Source: an uncultured Oscillospiraceae bacterium (GTDB lineage: Bacteria; Bacillota; Clostridia; Oscillospirales; Oscillospiraceae). Taken from it: 64,000 nucleotides of DNA. This document shows positions 18,911 through 26,996 of this stretch, in pieces. A program made the translations under genes and the position numbers. The stretch lies in assembly GCA_910588975.1 (NCBI GenBank), contig CAJUSE010000002.1, positions 54,654-118,653 on the forward strand, read 5' to 3'. The notes under the pieces were generated by a model. That model made no database searches, was not told where the DNA came from, and saw nothing but the letters and a program-made list of their open reading frames with translations. How positions within the stretch are numbered: position 1 is the first letter of the stretch; each line of letters starts with the position of its first letter.

Positions 18911-19791
18911 TGGAGGGCATTATTTATAAAGCTCTGTCGGGCTTTTACTATGTAGACTGCGGTGGTGAAATAGTCACCTGTCGGGCACGTGGAAAATTCC
19001 GCCATGAAAAGGTAAAGCCCTTGGTAGGTGACCATGTAGAAATTGAAGATCAGGGGGACGGTACGGGGACGGTAAGTACTGTCCTTCCCCGGAAAAATGA
19101 GTTTCAGCGTCCGGCTGTGGCCAATATCGATTTGTTGGTCATTGTCTGCTCAGGTGCAATTCCAGTCACTGACCCCTTTCTCATTGACCGTGTGACGGCA
19201 GTGGCTGAGCGTAGGGGCTGTGAATGTCTGATCTGCTTTAATAAGTGGGACCTGGAACAGCCTCAGACGTTGGTAGAAACCTATCATAGTGCCGGTTTTC
19301 CTGTGGCCCGGGTCAGTGCGGAGACCGGGGAGGGAATTCGGGAGCTGTCCGATTTTATTGCCGGAAAGGTATGTGCCTTTACAGGTAACTCCGGTGTGGG
19401 AAAGTCCAGCATCCTCAATGCCCTGGAACCGGGCTTTGCCCTGGCGACTGGTCAAGTCAGCGAGCGGCTGGGCAGAGGGAGACACACCACCCGCCATGTG
19501 GAGTTGTTTCGGCTGAAAAACGGAGCCATGGTGGCGGATACCCCAGGCTTTTCCTCTTTTGAGGAGGAAGGGGGCTGGGCCGGCTGTGCCCCGGAGGAAC
19601 TGCAATACGCATTCCGTGAGTTTGAGCCTTATTTGGACCGGTGCAGATTTGTGGGCTGTGCCCATGTAAAGGAAAAAGGCTGTGCAGTATTGGAAGCCTT
19701 GGAAGCGGGAAAAATTGCCAAGAGCCGACATGACAGCTATGTACGTCTCTACGAAGAGGCCAGGGAGGTACCCCAATGGCAGAGAAAATGA
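18910..19791 (+). CDS. rsgA: Ribosome small subunit-dependent GTPase RsgA
   Basis: RsgA checks late 30S subunit assembly. The 293 residues show an N-terminal OB fold, then a circularly permuted GTPase in the order G4 (FNKWDLE), G1 (TGNSGVGKSS), G2 (GRHTT) and G3 (DTPGFSS), and a C-terminal zinc site CRFVGCAHVKEKGC. The start overlaps the prkC stop by one base. In Bacillus rpe lies between rsgA and thiN; it is absent here. Confidence 0.96.
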   Translation: MEGIIYKALSGFYYVDCGGEIVTCRARGKFRHEKVKPLVGDHVEIEDQGDGTGTVSTVLPRKNEFQRPAVANIDLLVIVCSGAIPVTDPFLIDRVTAVAERRGCECLICFNKWDLEQPQTLVETYHSAGFPVARVSAETGEGIRELSDFIAGKVCAFTGNSGVGKSSILNALEPGFALATGQVSERLGRGRHTTRHVELFRLKNGAMVADTPGFSSFEEEGGWAGCAPEELQYAFREFEPYLDRCRFVGCAHVKEKGCAVLEALEAGKIAKSRHDSYVRLYEEAREVPQWQRK

Positions 19792-20417
19792 CGGCCCTTC
19801 TCTTTGGCGCTTGTCCCTGCTCAAATTGGGACTTTTTAAGGGAAATCTGTCCCCGGCCTGATTTGGTCATCGCCGCTGATGGCGGTGTTCATCAGGCCAG
19901 AGCTGCCGGATATACTCCCCATATTTTGGTAGGGGACTGGGACTCAGGTGGTGCTCCAGAGACGGGGATCCCATCCTACTCGCTGCCTCCAGAGAAGGAT
20001 CTGACAGACCTGCAAGCCGCTCTGGAGCTATGTCTGGAGCGGGGGATTCATCGGGTGTTTCTCACGGCCTGTCTGGGAGGCCGGCTGGACCAGACAATGG
20101 CCAATCTTGGACTTTTGGAGTGGTTTTTCCACAGAGGGGGAGAGGCGCTGGCACTGGAGCCGGGAAATGAAGCCCGGTTTTGGGATGGCCGGGAGCTGCT
20201 GCTTCCCAGAGAGGAATGGTATCAGTTTGTCTCCATCATTCCGCTGGACAGAGAAATCACTGGCGTGACTCTGGAAGGGGTCAAATATCCGCTGAAAGAG
20301 GCCACCCTCCATCGGGGGGATACTCTCAGCATCAGTAACGAGATCACGGCTCTCCAGGCTCGCTTTTCAGCCAGGGAGGGGCGAATGTTGGTCATTCGCA
20401 GCCAAAGGTATCTATAA
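19776..20417 (+). CDS. thiN: Thiamine diphosphokinase
   Basis: ThiN converts thiamine to thiamine diphosphate. The 213-residue protein has VIAADGGVHQARAAG, the catalytic VGDWDS near residue 50, the PPEKDLTDLQAAL segment and GGRLDQTMANL, then a C-terminal thiamine-binding beta domain. It overlaps the rsgA end by 16 bases. The position matches the conserved rsgA-thiN-spoVM order. Confidence 0.94.
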   Translation: MAEKMTALLFGACPCSNWDFLREICPRPDLVIAADGGVHQARAAGYTPHILVGDWDSGGAPETGIPSYSLPPEKDLTDLQAALELCLERGIHRVFLTACLGGRLDQTMANLGLLEWFFHRGGEALALEPGNEARFWDGRELLLPREEWYQFVSIIPLDREITGVTLEGVKYPLKEATLHRGDTLSISNEITALQARFSAREGRMLVIRSQRYL

Positions 20418-20484
20418 GGTCTTGCACCACAGGCCGTCTCCTTTCGTATACTGGGGTATCCAGATGGGAAAGGAGGCGGCTATT

Positions 20485-20664
20485 TTGTTTTCTGAACTGT
20501 CGGAGGAGACCAAACGGAGCCTGACCCTGGCGGCGGCTTGCACAGGGGGACTGGCAGTGCTGTTGGCACCGGCCAGTGTTGTCACCTTAGCCATCGGCGT
20601 GGCAGCCGGCTACGGAGGCAAGGAGTACATCGGACGGCTGTTAGAGGGAGGTGGCCGGACATGA
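20485..20664 (+). CDS. Small hydrophobic protein coupled to spoVM
   Basis: This is a predicted 59-residue protein. TTG 20485 is favoured because AGGAGG (20471-20476) lies eight bases upstream; an in-frame ATG at 20464 would place that box inside the gene. After a charged start (FSELSEETKRSL) there is one hydrophobic, Ala/Gly/Val-rich stretch (about residues 14-42, ending in AAGYGGKEYIG) that could be a membrane or amphipathic segment. I do not recognise a family. The stop overlaps the spoVM start by four bases (ATGA), so translation is coupled and a spore-membrane role is a reasonable guess. Confidence 0.6.
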   Translation: MFSELSEETKRSLTLAAACTGGLAVLLAPASVVTLAIGVAAGYGGKEYIGRLLEGGGRT

Positions 20665-20732
20665 AGATCGTAGTGGTGAAGTCTCCCAAAGCCCTGCGGG
20701 GTATCCTGGGGCGTATGTTTCATCTGAAGTGA
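20661..20732 (+). CDS. spoVM: Stage V sporulation protein SpoVM (23 residues)
   Basis: A complete 23-residue gene with GGGAGGTGG just upstream. It matches Bacillus SpoVM in the N-terminal MK, a lysine near residue 7, the S/L-P-K-x-L-x-GI core (here SPKALRGILGRM) and a basic C-terminus. SpoVM is an amphipathic helix that recognises the positive curvature of the forespore outer membrane and anchors SpoIVA. The position at the end of prpC-prkC-rsgA-thiN is the conserved spoVM position, and spoIVA lies 1.7 kb downstream. Too short for ordinary gene finders. Confidence 0.88.
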   Translation: MKIVVVKSPKALRGILGRMFHLK

Positions 20733-20737
20733 GGAAA

Positions 20738-20778
20738 AGGGACCGGCCGGAGAATTACTTCCGGCCGGTCCCTTTCTT
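20738..20778 (+). terminator. Intrinsic terminator after spoVM
   Basis: A perfect 12-bp stem GGGACCGGCCGG/CCGGCCGGTCCC with a 10-base loop is followed by TTTCTT. It closes the priA-spoVM cluster. Confidence 0.85.
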
Positions 20779-20802
20779 CATTTTCAAAGGGCGGAAAAGG
20801 AG

Positions 20803-20832
20803 ACATACCCCGTAAACCTTGTACATATAGAT
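20803..20832 (+). promoter_or_regulatory. Possible SigE-type mother-cell promoter of sipL-spoIVA
   Basis: ACATACC (20803-20809) and CATATAGAT (20824-20832) are 14 bases apart, the spacing of SigE promoters. The -10 shares CATA-A with the consensus CATACAMT; the -35 match is weak. No SigA promoter is seen in this gap. Tentative. Confidence 0.35.
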
Positions 20833-20880
20833 GGACAGAAGAAAAGGGGCCCAAGGCCCAGGCAAGGAGTGGAGCAGCAT

Positions 20881-22407
20881 ATGGAATATGAGCTGGAAAA
20901 AACACGGCTGGACGGATTTGAAATGGTCCTTGATGCCAGCCTTACACGAGAGGAAACTCTGGAAATGATCGTGCCCGATGCCTGTCCGGATATTCTGCGG
21001 GTGGTGGAGACAGACGGGCGGGTATTGATTGGCCGCCGGGAAGCGGTGGCCGGCCGTGTGGAGCTGACAGGGACTTTTCAGCTCTGTGTGCTCTATGTCC
21101 CGGACGGGGAGAGTGGGATCCGGCATTTGGATGTGACCATCCCCTTCAGCTGCGATGTGGATGGGAAGGATATCGGACCTGAATGTCAGGTAGTGGTGTC
21201 GGCGGGGCTCTGCAAGGCGGATACCCGGGCCGTGAACCCCAGAAAAATCTTGGCCAGGGCCGAGGTCATACTCCGTGTTGCGGCCTACACGCCCAGGGAT
21301 CAAGTTATTACAGCCAGAGTGGCGCCCCTCATGGCGGAGCAGGTAGAGCAGCTGACCCAGGAACAGGAGATCTATTTGACCGCCTGTGTTCAGGAAAAGC
21401 CCTTTACCTGCAGTGATGAGATCAGCCTGCCTTCTGGAAAGCCAGCTTGTGCCGAGCTGCTCAAAAGTCGGGTGACCATGAGCAGAGGAGAGTCCAAGAT
21501 CATCGGGAGCAAGCTCATTTTCAAGGGAGGCGTGGAGCTGTCCTTCCTCTACCGAGGGGAGGATGGGGGCATTTATTCATCGGGAGCCGAGCTGCCTTTC
21601 TCCCAGATCATGGAGGTCACAGGGGTAGGGGAGGAGGCCGAGTGTGAGCTGACCCTGGCCCTGACGGGGGCCATGTGTTCTCTGTCTTACGGCGATGATG
21701 GCCGGACGGTCTCGGTAACGGTGGATGCGCTGGCCCAAGCAGTCATTCGGGAGTCCCGGATCGTGAGCACCCTGGCTGATGCTTACAGCATTAAGGAGCC
21801 CCTTGACTGCGAGTGGGAGCACTATCCCATGGACAGCCGGCTGGACCGGGGTGTTCGCAGTCAGAATGTGCGGGAGATCTATGAGATCCCGGGCTCTGTT
21901 CAGGAGGTGCTGACCTGCAATTTGGCTTTGGGCGCTGTGGTCCAAAGTCGGGAGGGAAGCCAACTCACCCTTTTGGCCCAGGGCGAGCTGCGAGTGCTCT
22001 ATACCGGAGAGGCCGGCGAGCCCTATGGTATCTGTATTCCTGTGGAGGTTACCTGTCCGCTGGAGCTGGAAGAAGGGTGCGTGTGTCTGTGCCGGTGTGA
22101 GAACGTGGGTGATGTTTATGCCTCTCCAGCGCCGGGCGGCCTGGAAGCCCGTTTTACCCTGGACTTCCGTTATTGTGCCCTGACCCGCTGGGAGCTCACC
22201 GCTCTGTCTGCCCTCTACCCCGGTGAGGCCAGTGAGGACACGGGCGAACAGCCCTCTCTGGTTCTGCGGATGCTGGAGCGGGAGGAGCGACTGTGGGACG
22301 TGGCCAAGGGATGTGGTACCACAGTGGCGGACATCATGGGGGCCAATCAGCTGGAGGAGGAGGGCCAGGCCAGGGGCCGGCTGCTGCTCATCCCGAGGAA
22401 ACGGTAA
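20881..22407 (+). CDS. sipL: SPOCS (DUF3794)-LysM spore coat protein, SipL-like
   Basis: The 508-residue protein has several SPOCS/DUF3794 beta modules (the first around residues 30-130 with VPDACPDILRVV, others to about 430) and a C-terminal LysM (about residues 458-506, with ERLWDVAKGCGTTVADI and ending LLIPRKR). This is the architecture of Clostridioides SipL, whose LysM binds SpoIVA and anchors the coat; spoIVA is the next gene, 13 bases on, which strongly supports the call. ATG 20881 is preferred to GTG 20869 because GGAG boxes precede it. Confidence 0.88.
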   Translation: MEYELEKTRLDGFEMVLDASLTREETLEMIVPDACPDILRVVETDGRVLIGRREAVAGRVELTGTFQLCVLYVPDGESGIRHLDVTIPFSCDVDGKDIGPECQVVVSAGLCKADTRAVNPRKILARAEVILRVAAYTPRDQVITARVAPLMAEQVEQLTQEQEIYLTACVQEKPFTCSDEISLPSGKPACAELLKSRVTMSRGESKIIGSKLIFKGGVELSFLYRGEDGGIYSSGAELPFSQIMEVTGVGEEAECELTLALTGAMCSLSYGDDGRTVSVTVDALAQAVIRESRIVSTLADAYSIKEPLDCEWEHYPMDSRLDRGVRSQNVREIYEIPGSVQEVLTCNLALGAVVQSREGSQLTLLAQGELRVLYTGEAGEPYGICIPVEVTCPLELEEGCVCLCRCENVGDVYASPAPGGLEARFTLDFRYCALTRWELTALSALYPGEASEDTGEQPSLVLRMLEREERLWDVAKGCGTTVADIMGANQLEEEGQARGRLLLIPRKR

Positions 22408-22420
22408 GGGGGAGAGGAAG

Positions 22421-23899
22421 ATGGAGGACAATAAGCTCTATGACGACATCGCCCAGCGCACAGGAGGCGATATTTACATCGGTGTAGTGGGGCCGGTACG
22501 AACGGGAAAATCCACTTTTATCAAGCGCTTTATGGAAAGCCTGGTTATCCCTAACATTGAAAATGTCTACCGGCGGGAGCGGGCCCGGGATGAATTGCCT
22601 CAATCGGGCTCGGGCCGGATGGTGATGACCGCCGAGCCCAAATTTGTCCCTGAGGAGGCTGTGCGGGTAGATATGGCCGACGGTGCCTCCTTTGCCGTGC
22701 GGCTTATCGACTGCGTGGGCTATATGGTCCCCGGGGCGATGGGACAGACCGAGGACGACCAGCCCAGGATGGTGACGACCCCCTGGTATGACCACCCCAT
22801 TCCCATGACTGAAGCGGCCGAGACAGGCACCAGAAAGGTCATCTCGGAGCATTCCACCATCGGCATTGTGGTCACCACTGACGGAACCGTCACCGACATC
22901 CCCCGGGAGGACTATCTGGAGGCGGAAAATCGGGTCATTACCGAACTCAAGGAGCTGGGTAAACCTTTTCTGGTGCTGCTCAACTCGGCCTATCCCGACT
23001 CGGACCGGGCCAAGGCCATCCAGGAGGATATCACCCAGCGGTATGATGTGACCTGTATGCGATGCAACTGCCTGGAGCTGGATGAGGAAGATGTGACGGC
23101 TATCATCCGTGGGGTGCTCTACGAGTTCCCGGTGAAGGAGCTGGATCTGTTCCTGCCCCCATGGGTGGATGCTCTACCCTTTGACCATCCCATCAAAAGT
23201 GAACTCTATACTGCCATCCGGGAAGGGGCTTCAGGTATGGGCCGTGTCCGGGATGTGGAAGGCTCCATGGCAGCCATTGGGGCTTGCGAGAGCGTCAGTA
23301 GCGCCCAGATCACCACCATTGATCTGGGCCAGGGAAGGGCCACGGCCAGGCTGGAGCTGCCCCGAGCCCTGTTCTATGATACCATTTCGGCCCAGTCGGG
23401 ATTTACCATCGCCGACGATGGGGACCTGATGAGCCTGCTCACCGACCTGGCAGGGGTAAAGCGGGAGTACGACAAGGTCTCCGAAGCCCTGGACCAGGTT
23501 CGGGAGACGGGCTATGGTATTGTTTCTCCCGGTCCTGAGGAGCTGAAGCTGGAGGAGCCCGAGATCGTCAAGCAGGGCGGCCGTTACGGGGTGCGGCTCA
23601 AGGCCTCGGCCCCCAGTATCCACATGATTCGGGCAGATATTGAGACCGAGGTCTCTCCCCTCATGGGCAGCGAAAAGCAGTCCGAGGAGATGGTCAGCTT
23701 CCTCCTTCAGGAATTTGAAGGAGACACCGCCAAAATCTGGGAGTCCAATATTTTTGGAAAGTCCTTCCACGAGCTTGTGAGCGAGGATCTGAATACCAAG
23801 TTGAAGCGGATGCCGGATGATGCCCGGGATAAGCTGCGGGAGACTCTCCAGCGGGTCATCAACGAGGGCTCTGGGGGGCTCATCTGCATCATCTTGTGA
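22421..23899 (+). CDS. spoIVA: Stage IV sporulation protein A (coat scaffold ATPase)
   Basis: SpoIVA polymerises on the forespore surface using ATP and forms the coat base. The 492-residue length equals that of the Bacillus protein. The TRAFAC-like P-loop GPVRTGKST is at residues 24-32, followed by VRLIDCVGYMVPGA (Walker B region), a middle domain, and the C-terminal anchoring region ending IINEGSGGLICIIL-like. ATG 22421 follows GGGGGAGAGGAAG; upstream in-frame codons lie within sipL. Co-transcription with sipL is likely. The bidirectional terminator follows. Confidence 0.97.
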   Translation: MEDNKLYDDIAQRTGGDIYIGVVGPVRTGKSTFIKRFMESLVIPNIENVYRRERARDELPQSGSGRMVMTAEPKFVPEEAVRVDMADGASFAVRLIDCVGYMVPGAMGQTEDDQPRMVTTPWYDHPIPMTEAAETGTRKVISEHSTIGIVVTTDGTVTDIPREDYLEAENRVITELKELGKPFLVLLNSAYPDSDRAKAIQEDITQRYDVTCMRCNCLELDEEDVTAIIRGVLYEFPVKELDLFLPPWVDALPFDHPIKSELYTAIREGASGMGRVRDVEGSMAAIGACESVSSAQITTIDLGQGRATARLELPRALFYDTISAQSGFTIADDGDLMSLLTDLAGVKREYDKVSEALDQVRETGYGIVSPGPEELKLEEPEIVKQGGRYGVRLKASAPSIHMIRADIETEVSPLMGSEKQSEEMVSFLLQEFEGDTAKIWESNIFGKSFHELVSEDLNTKLKRMPDDARDKLRETLQRVINEGSGGLICIIL

Positions 23900-23900
23900 T

Positions 23901-23940
23901 ACAAAAAGCTGTGAGGTGATTTCACCTCACAGCTTTTTGT
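23901..23940. terminator. Bidirectional terminator between spoIVA and histidine kinase gene
   Basis: A perfect 19-bp inverted repeat (arm ACAAAAAGCTGTGAGGTGA) with a 2-base centre has T runs on both strands and separates the converging genes. Confidence 0.92.
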
Positions 23941-23943
23941 GCT

Positions 23944-26190
23944 TTAAGAATTTTCCGAGAGCGGGAAGGTAACGGTGACCACAAAAAGATCGGCCACCGG
24001 CTCTACTGCCAAAGTTCCGCCGCAGGCTTCAGTAAAGGACTGGGCAATGGCCAGCCCCAGACCGCTGCCCCCATCGGTGCGGCTTTGGTCCCCTCGGACG
24101 AACCGAGCGGTAAAGTCTATGTCGACGGGCAACTCGGTCTTAGAGGTATTTTTCACCGAGACCACTGCTTGCCCCTTATCCAAGGTCAGGGAGAGATAGA
24201 CTCGGGATCCCTCCAGGGCGTATTGCAGGGCGTTTTGCAGCAGATTTTGGAACACCCGATAGAGCCGGTCCCCGTCGGCAGTGATAAACACAGGTTCCTC
24301 GGGGAGAGAGGGCCGCAGGCTCACCGAGGCATCGTCAATTTGCTGCTCCATATCGGCCATGGTTTGCCGCAGCAGCTTGCCCAGGTCCAGTTTTTCCAGC
24401 TTCACCGGCAGCTGGCCCGAGGCAGCCTTGCTCACCTCGAACACATCCAGCACCATGGTACGCAGCCGCTCCGCCTTCTGGCTTAAAATCTCCACGTACT
24501 CCCCGGCGGGGGGCTCCAGCTCCTCCTGCTTCAGCAGCTCGGCGTAGCTGATGATAGAGGTGAGGGGGGTTTTCAAGTCGTGGGAGACGTTGGTGATAAG
24601 CTCTACCTTCATCCGTTCGCTGCGGGTATGCTCCTCCACCGCCCGGGCCATGCCCTGCTGGATATCTGCCACCGCCTGAGAGATTTTACCCAAGTCGCTG
24701 TTCTCAGGCAAAGCAGTGACCTTGAAATCGCCATTACGGACAGCGGTGATTTGGTCGGTCAAACCGCCTAAGTCCTGGGCCAGGGCTTGGGAGCGGCGCA
24801 GGCAGAGCAAATAGATCGCTATAGCGAAGAGGAGAGGGAGTAAGAACAGGTTCCAGATCGCCCAGGCCGGAAGCAACCGATTGATAGTGGATACAATGAG
24901 AAAATAAATGAGTTCAAACCCAAGAATAAATAGTGCGAGAGCCAGCCAGCCATTCTGGCGGCCGATGCGCTTTTGGATAGGCTGTTTCAAACTGCCAGCC
25001 AATATCATTCCAAAAATCCCATGTCGCCAGGGCTTGTCCCCATACCGCAGGTCATTATAGAAAAAATAGACTGTCCACCCCAAAATTAAAAAGCATGTGA
25101 GCGATGATGAATAGCTGACAAATTCGGCAAATACGAGAAGCCAATAACTGGGATCAAACAGAAAGGTCCGTCCATTGTAGGCATACGCAATTTCTTGCAT
25201 TTCGACCGTTATACCCATGCGGGATAGAATATAGGCAAGAGGGAACAGGGAGGAGAAAAGAAGTAGTAGCTTGACCTCAAACCAAAGATGTCCCGTCACC
25301 CTGGCGAAGGCCTGATCTGCCCGGGCCTTGTCTTTGCGGAGCAAAAATGCGATGAGAAGCAGTCCAAGGCCAATTCCCAGTGTCTTCAGCCGCTGAACAG
25401 CATGGACCTTGGTCTGCTTCAAATTCTGGACCAGATAGTAGAGCTGTCCGCTGCTCCATTTACTGTTTGCATTATAATAGGTCACCGGGGTGTTGGTGAC
25501 GGCGACCTCCACCTTGGCCTTAGCGAGCTCCTCGTCCACCGGGTAGTTCAAATAGCCGGGGACTCGCCACTGGAGAGGGTCGTCTTCCCGGTAATTGATG
25601 CCCGTGTCCACATTGCCATTGTAAAGGTTAAACTCTTGCCCACCCCTGTAGGCGGTGCACTTTCCGTTCTCATAACGGAGAAGGAAGCCATACCCGGTAG
25701 GCGGCGGGTTGTGGAGAAATTGATCTGTGTTGCTGTACAGAAGTTTGCCATCATAGGAAATGCGATAGAGGATGTTCTTATCCTCACGAATGGCCTTCTC
25801 GTAGGTCTCGATCTCCTGTTTCCACCGCTCTTTCTGGTCCTGAGTGGGTGCCGGGGTGACTGCGGGTTCATAAACGTCATACCCGCCCTCACTGAGGGCA
25901 ACAGAGGAGATGATGGTGGTTTCGATGGCCTCGCCCTCTACATAGTAGTCGCCATATAGAGGTCCGCCCACCGCCATGGTGAGAAAGGTGTCCAGCCTGT
26001 TTTCCATATACTGTCGGAACTCGGCTGTGTCCATAAAGTTTTCCGAAAAAGCATCCTGCCAGGTTTGCCAGCCTCCCGACTGAAAAAAGCTGATTGCCAG
26101 GGGTAGCAAGCTGACCAGAGTCAGGCTCACCCCCAGGGCGAAGCTGAGAAACGCCCCAAAAGCTTTACTTTTTCTCCATTTTGTATCCAA
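23944..26190 (-). CDS. Sensor histidine kinase with multi-helix membrane region
   Basis: The 748-residue kinase starts at a TTG inside the end of the response regulator gene (26-base overlap). It has a first membrane helix (about residues 11-34), a roughly 230-residue extracytoplasmic domain, then about five further membrane helices (about 270-480). A HAMP-like linker, a HisKA domain (VSHDLKTPLTSII near residue 530) and a HATPase domain (FQNLLQNALQYA, GSGLGLAIA) follow. The regulator RBS-type coupling and the lack of a better start support the TTG. The stimulus is unknown; the large outer domain suggests an envelope signal. Confidence 0.9.
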   Translation of the reverse strand: MDTKWRKSKAFGAFLSFALGVSLTLVSLLPLAISFFQSGGWQTWQDAFSENFMDTAEFRQYMENRLDTFLTMAVGGPLYGDYYVEGEAIETTIISSVALSEGGYDVYEPAVTPAPTQDQKERWKQEIETYEKAIREDKNILYRISYDGKLLYSNTDQFLHNPPPTGYGFLLRYENGKCTAYRGGQEFNLYNGNVDTGINYREDDPLQWRVPGYLNYPVDEELAKAKVEVAVTNTPVTYYNANSKWSSGQLYYLVQNLKQTKVHAVQRLKTLGIGLGLLLIAFLLRKDKARADQAFARVTGHLWFEVKLLLLFSSLFPLAYILSRMGITVEMQEIAYAYNGRTFLFDPSYWLLVFAEFVSYSSSLTCFLILGWTVYFFYNDLRYGDKPWRHGIFGMILAGSLKQPIQKRIGRQNGWLALALFILGFELIYFLIVSTINRLLPAWAIWNLFLLPLLFAIAIYLLCLRRSQALAQDLGGLTDQITAVRNGDFKVTALPENSDLGKISQAVADIQQGMARAVEEHTRSERMKVELITNVSHDLKTPLTSIISYAELLKQEELEPPAGEYVEILSQKAERLRTMVLDVFEVSKAASGQLPVKLEKLDLGKLLRQTMADMEQQIDDASVSLRPSLPEEPVFITADGDRLYRVFQNLLQNALQYALEGSRVYLSLTLDKGQAVVSVKNTSKTELPVDIDFTARFVRGDQSRTDGGSGLGLAIAQSFTEACGGTLAVEPVADLFVVTVTFPLSENS

Positions 26191-26863
26191 TGCCCCACAC
26201 CACCTTCAGATATTCTGGTTCCCGGGGGTCCAGCTCAATTTTTTCCCGAATGTGCCGGATATGGACCATCACGGTATTTTCCGGGGCAAAAACGGTCTCA
26301 TCTTCCCATACCCGGCGGTAGATCTCCTCGGCGGGGAAGGTGCGGCCCAGATTTCGCATGAGCAGGTCTATGATTTTGGTTTCGGTGGCGGTGAGCTTCA
26401 CTGGCTCCTCGTCGGCGTAGAGGGTGCGGATATCCGGGTCGTAACGGAGCCGGCCGGTGACATAGCTGCTGCCCTGAATGGCATTCACATCCCCCAGCAG
26501 AGTGTACCGCCGCAGCTGGCTTTTGACCCGGGCTACCAGCTCCTGAGGATGGAAAGGCTTGGCAACATAGTCATCGGCTCCCATGCTCAGCCCCAGCACC
26601 TTGTCTGTGTCCTCGCTCTTGGCCGAGAGGACGATGATGGGCAGGTTTCGCCGTTGCCGGATGCGCAGTACAGCCGAGAGCCCGTCCAGCTGGGGCATCA
26701 TCACGTCCATGAGGATAAGCCGGATGTCCGGGTCCACCGCCATGTCCAAAGCCTCCATGCCGTTGTAGGCCCGCAGGACGATGTAGCCCTCGGCTTCCAG
26801 CAGCAGGGCAATAGCCCCTACGATCTCCCTATCGTCATCTACCACCAAAATCTTTTCCTGCAT
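26165..26863 (-). CDS. OmpR-family response regulator
   Basis: The 232-residue regulator has a receiver domain (residues 1-115, with VVDDDREI acidic pair, phospho-acceptor aspartate in LILMDVMMPQLDG, and the lysine in DDYVAKPFHPQEL) and a C-terminal winged helix ending VVWGIGYKMEKK. It overlaps the kinase gene by 26 bases. The ATG follows AAAGGAGG. A pair of inverted TTCTAAGAA boxes lies 40-72 bases upstream and could be its own operator. Confidence 0.95.
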   Translation of the reverse strand: MQEKILVVDDDREIVGAIALLLEAEGYIVLRAYNGMEALDMAVDPDIRLILMDVMMPQLDGLSAVLRIRQRRNLPIIVLSAKSEDTDKVLGLSMGADDYVAKPFHPQELVARVKSQLRRYTLLGDVNAIQGSSYVTGRLRYDPDIRTLYADEEPVKLTATETKIIDLLMRNLGRTFPAEEIYRRVWEDETVFAPENTVMVHIRHIREKIELDPREPEYLKVVWGIGYKMEKK

Positions 26864-26903
26864 GCTTTGACCTCCTTTGGAACAGGGCTATTGTAACAGA
26901 TGA

Positions 26904-26935
26904 TTCTAAGAAAAAAGTGGATGAGTTTCTTAGAA
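26904..26935. promoter_or_regulatory. Inverted TTCTAAGAA / TTCTTAGAA box pair upstream of the response regulator
   Basis: TTCTAAGAAA (26904-26913) and its exact reverse complement TTTCTTAGAA (26926-26935) have starts 22 bases apart, about two helical turns, in the promoter region of the - strand two-component operon. Such paired boxes suit an OmpR-type regulator dimer. Function is inferred from position only. Confidence 0.45.
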
Positions 26936-26948
26936 AAATCTTAAACTC

Positions 26949-26977
26949 AAAAAGGAGAGAGGAAAGTTTCCTCTCCC
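26949..26977 (-). terminator. Terminator of the glycosyltransferase gene
   Basis: Read on the - strand, GGAGAGGAAA and TTTCCTCTCTCC form a hairpin followed by TTTTTG, 20 bases after the glycosyltransferase stop. Confidence 0.75.
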
Positions 26978-26996
26978 TGTATTTTACTGTCTTGCA

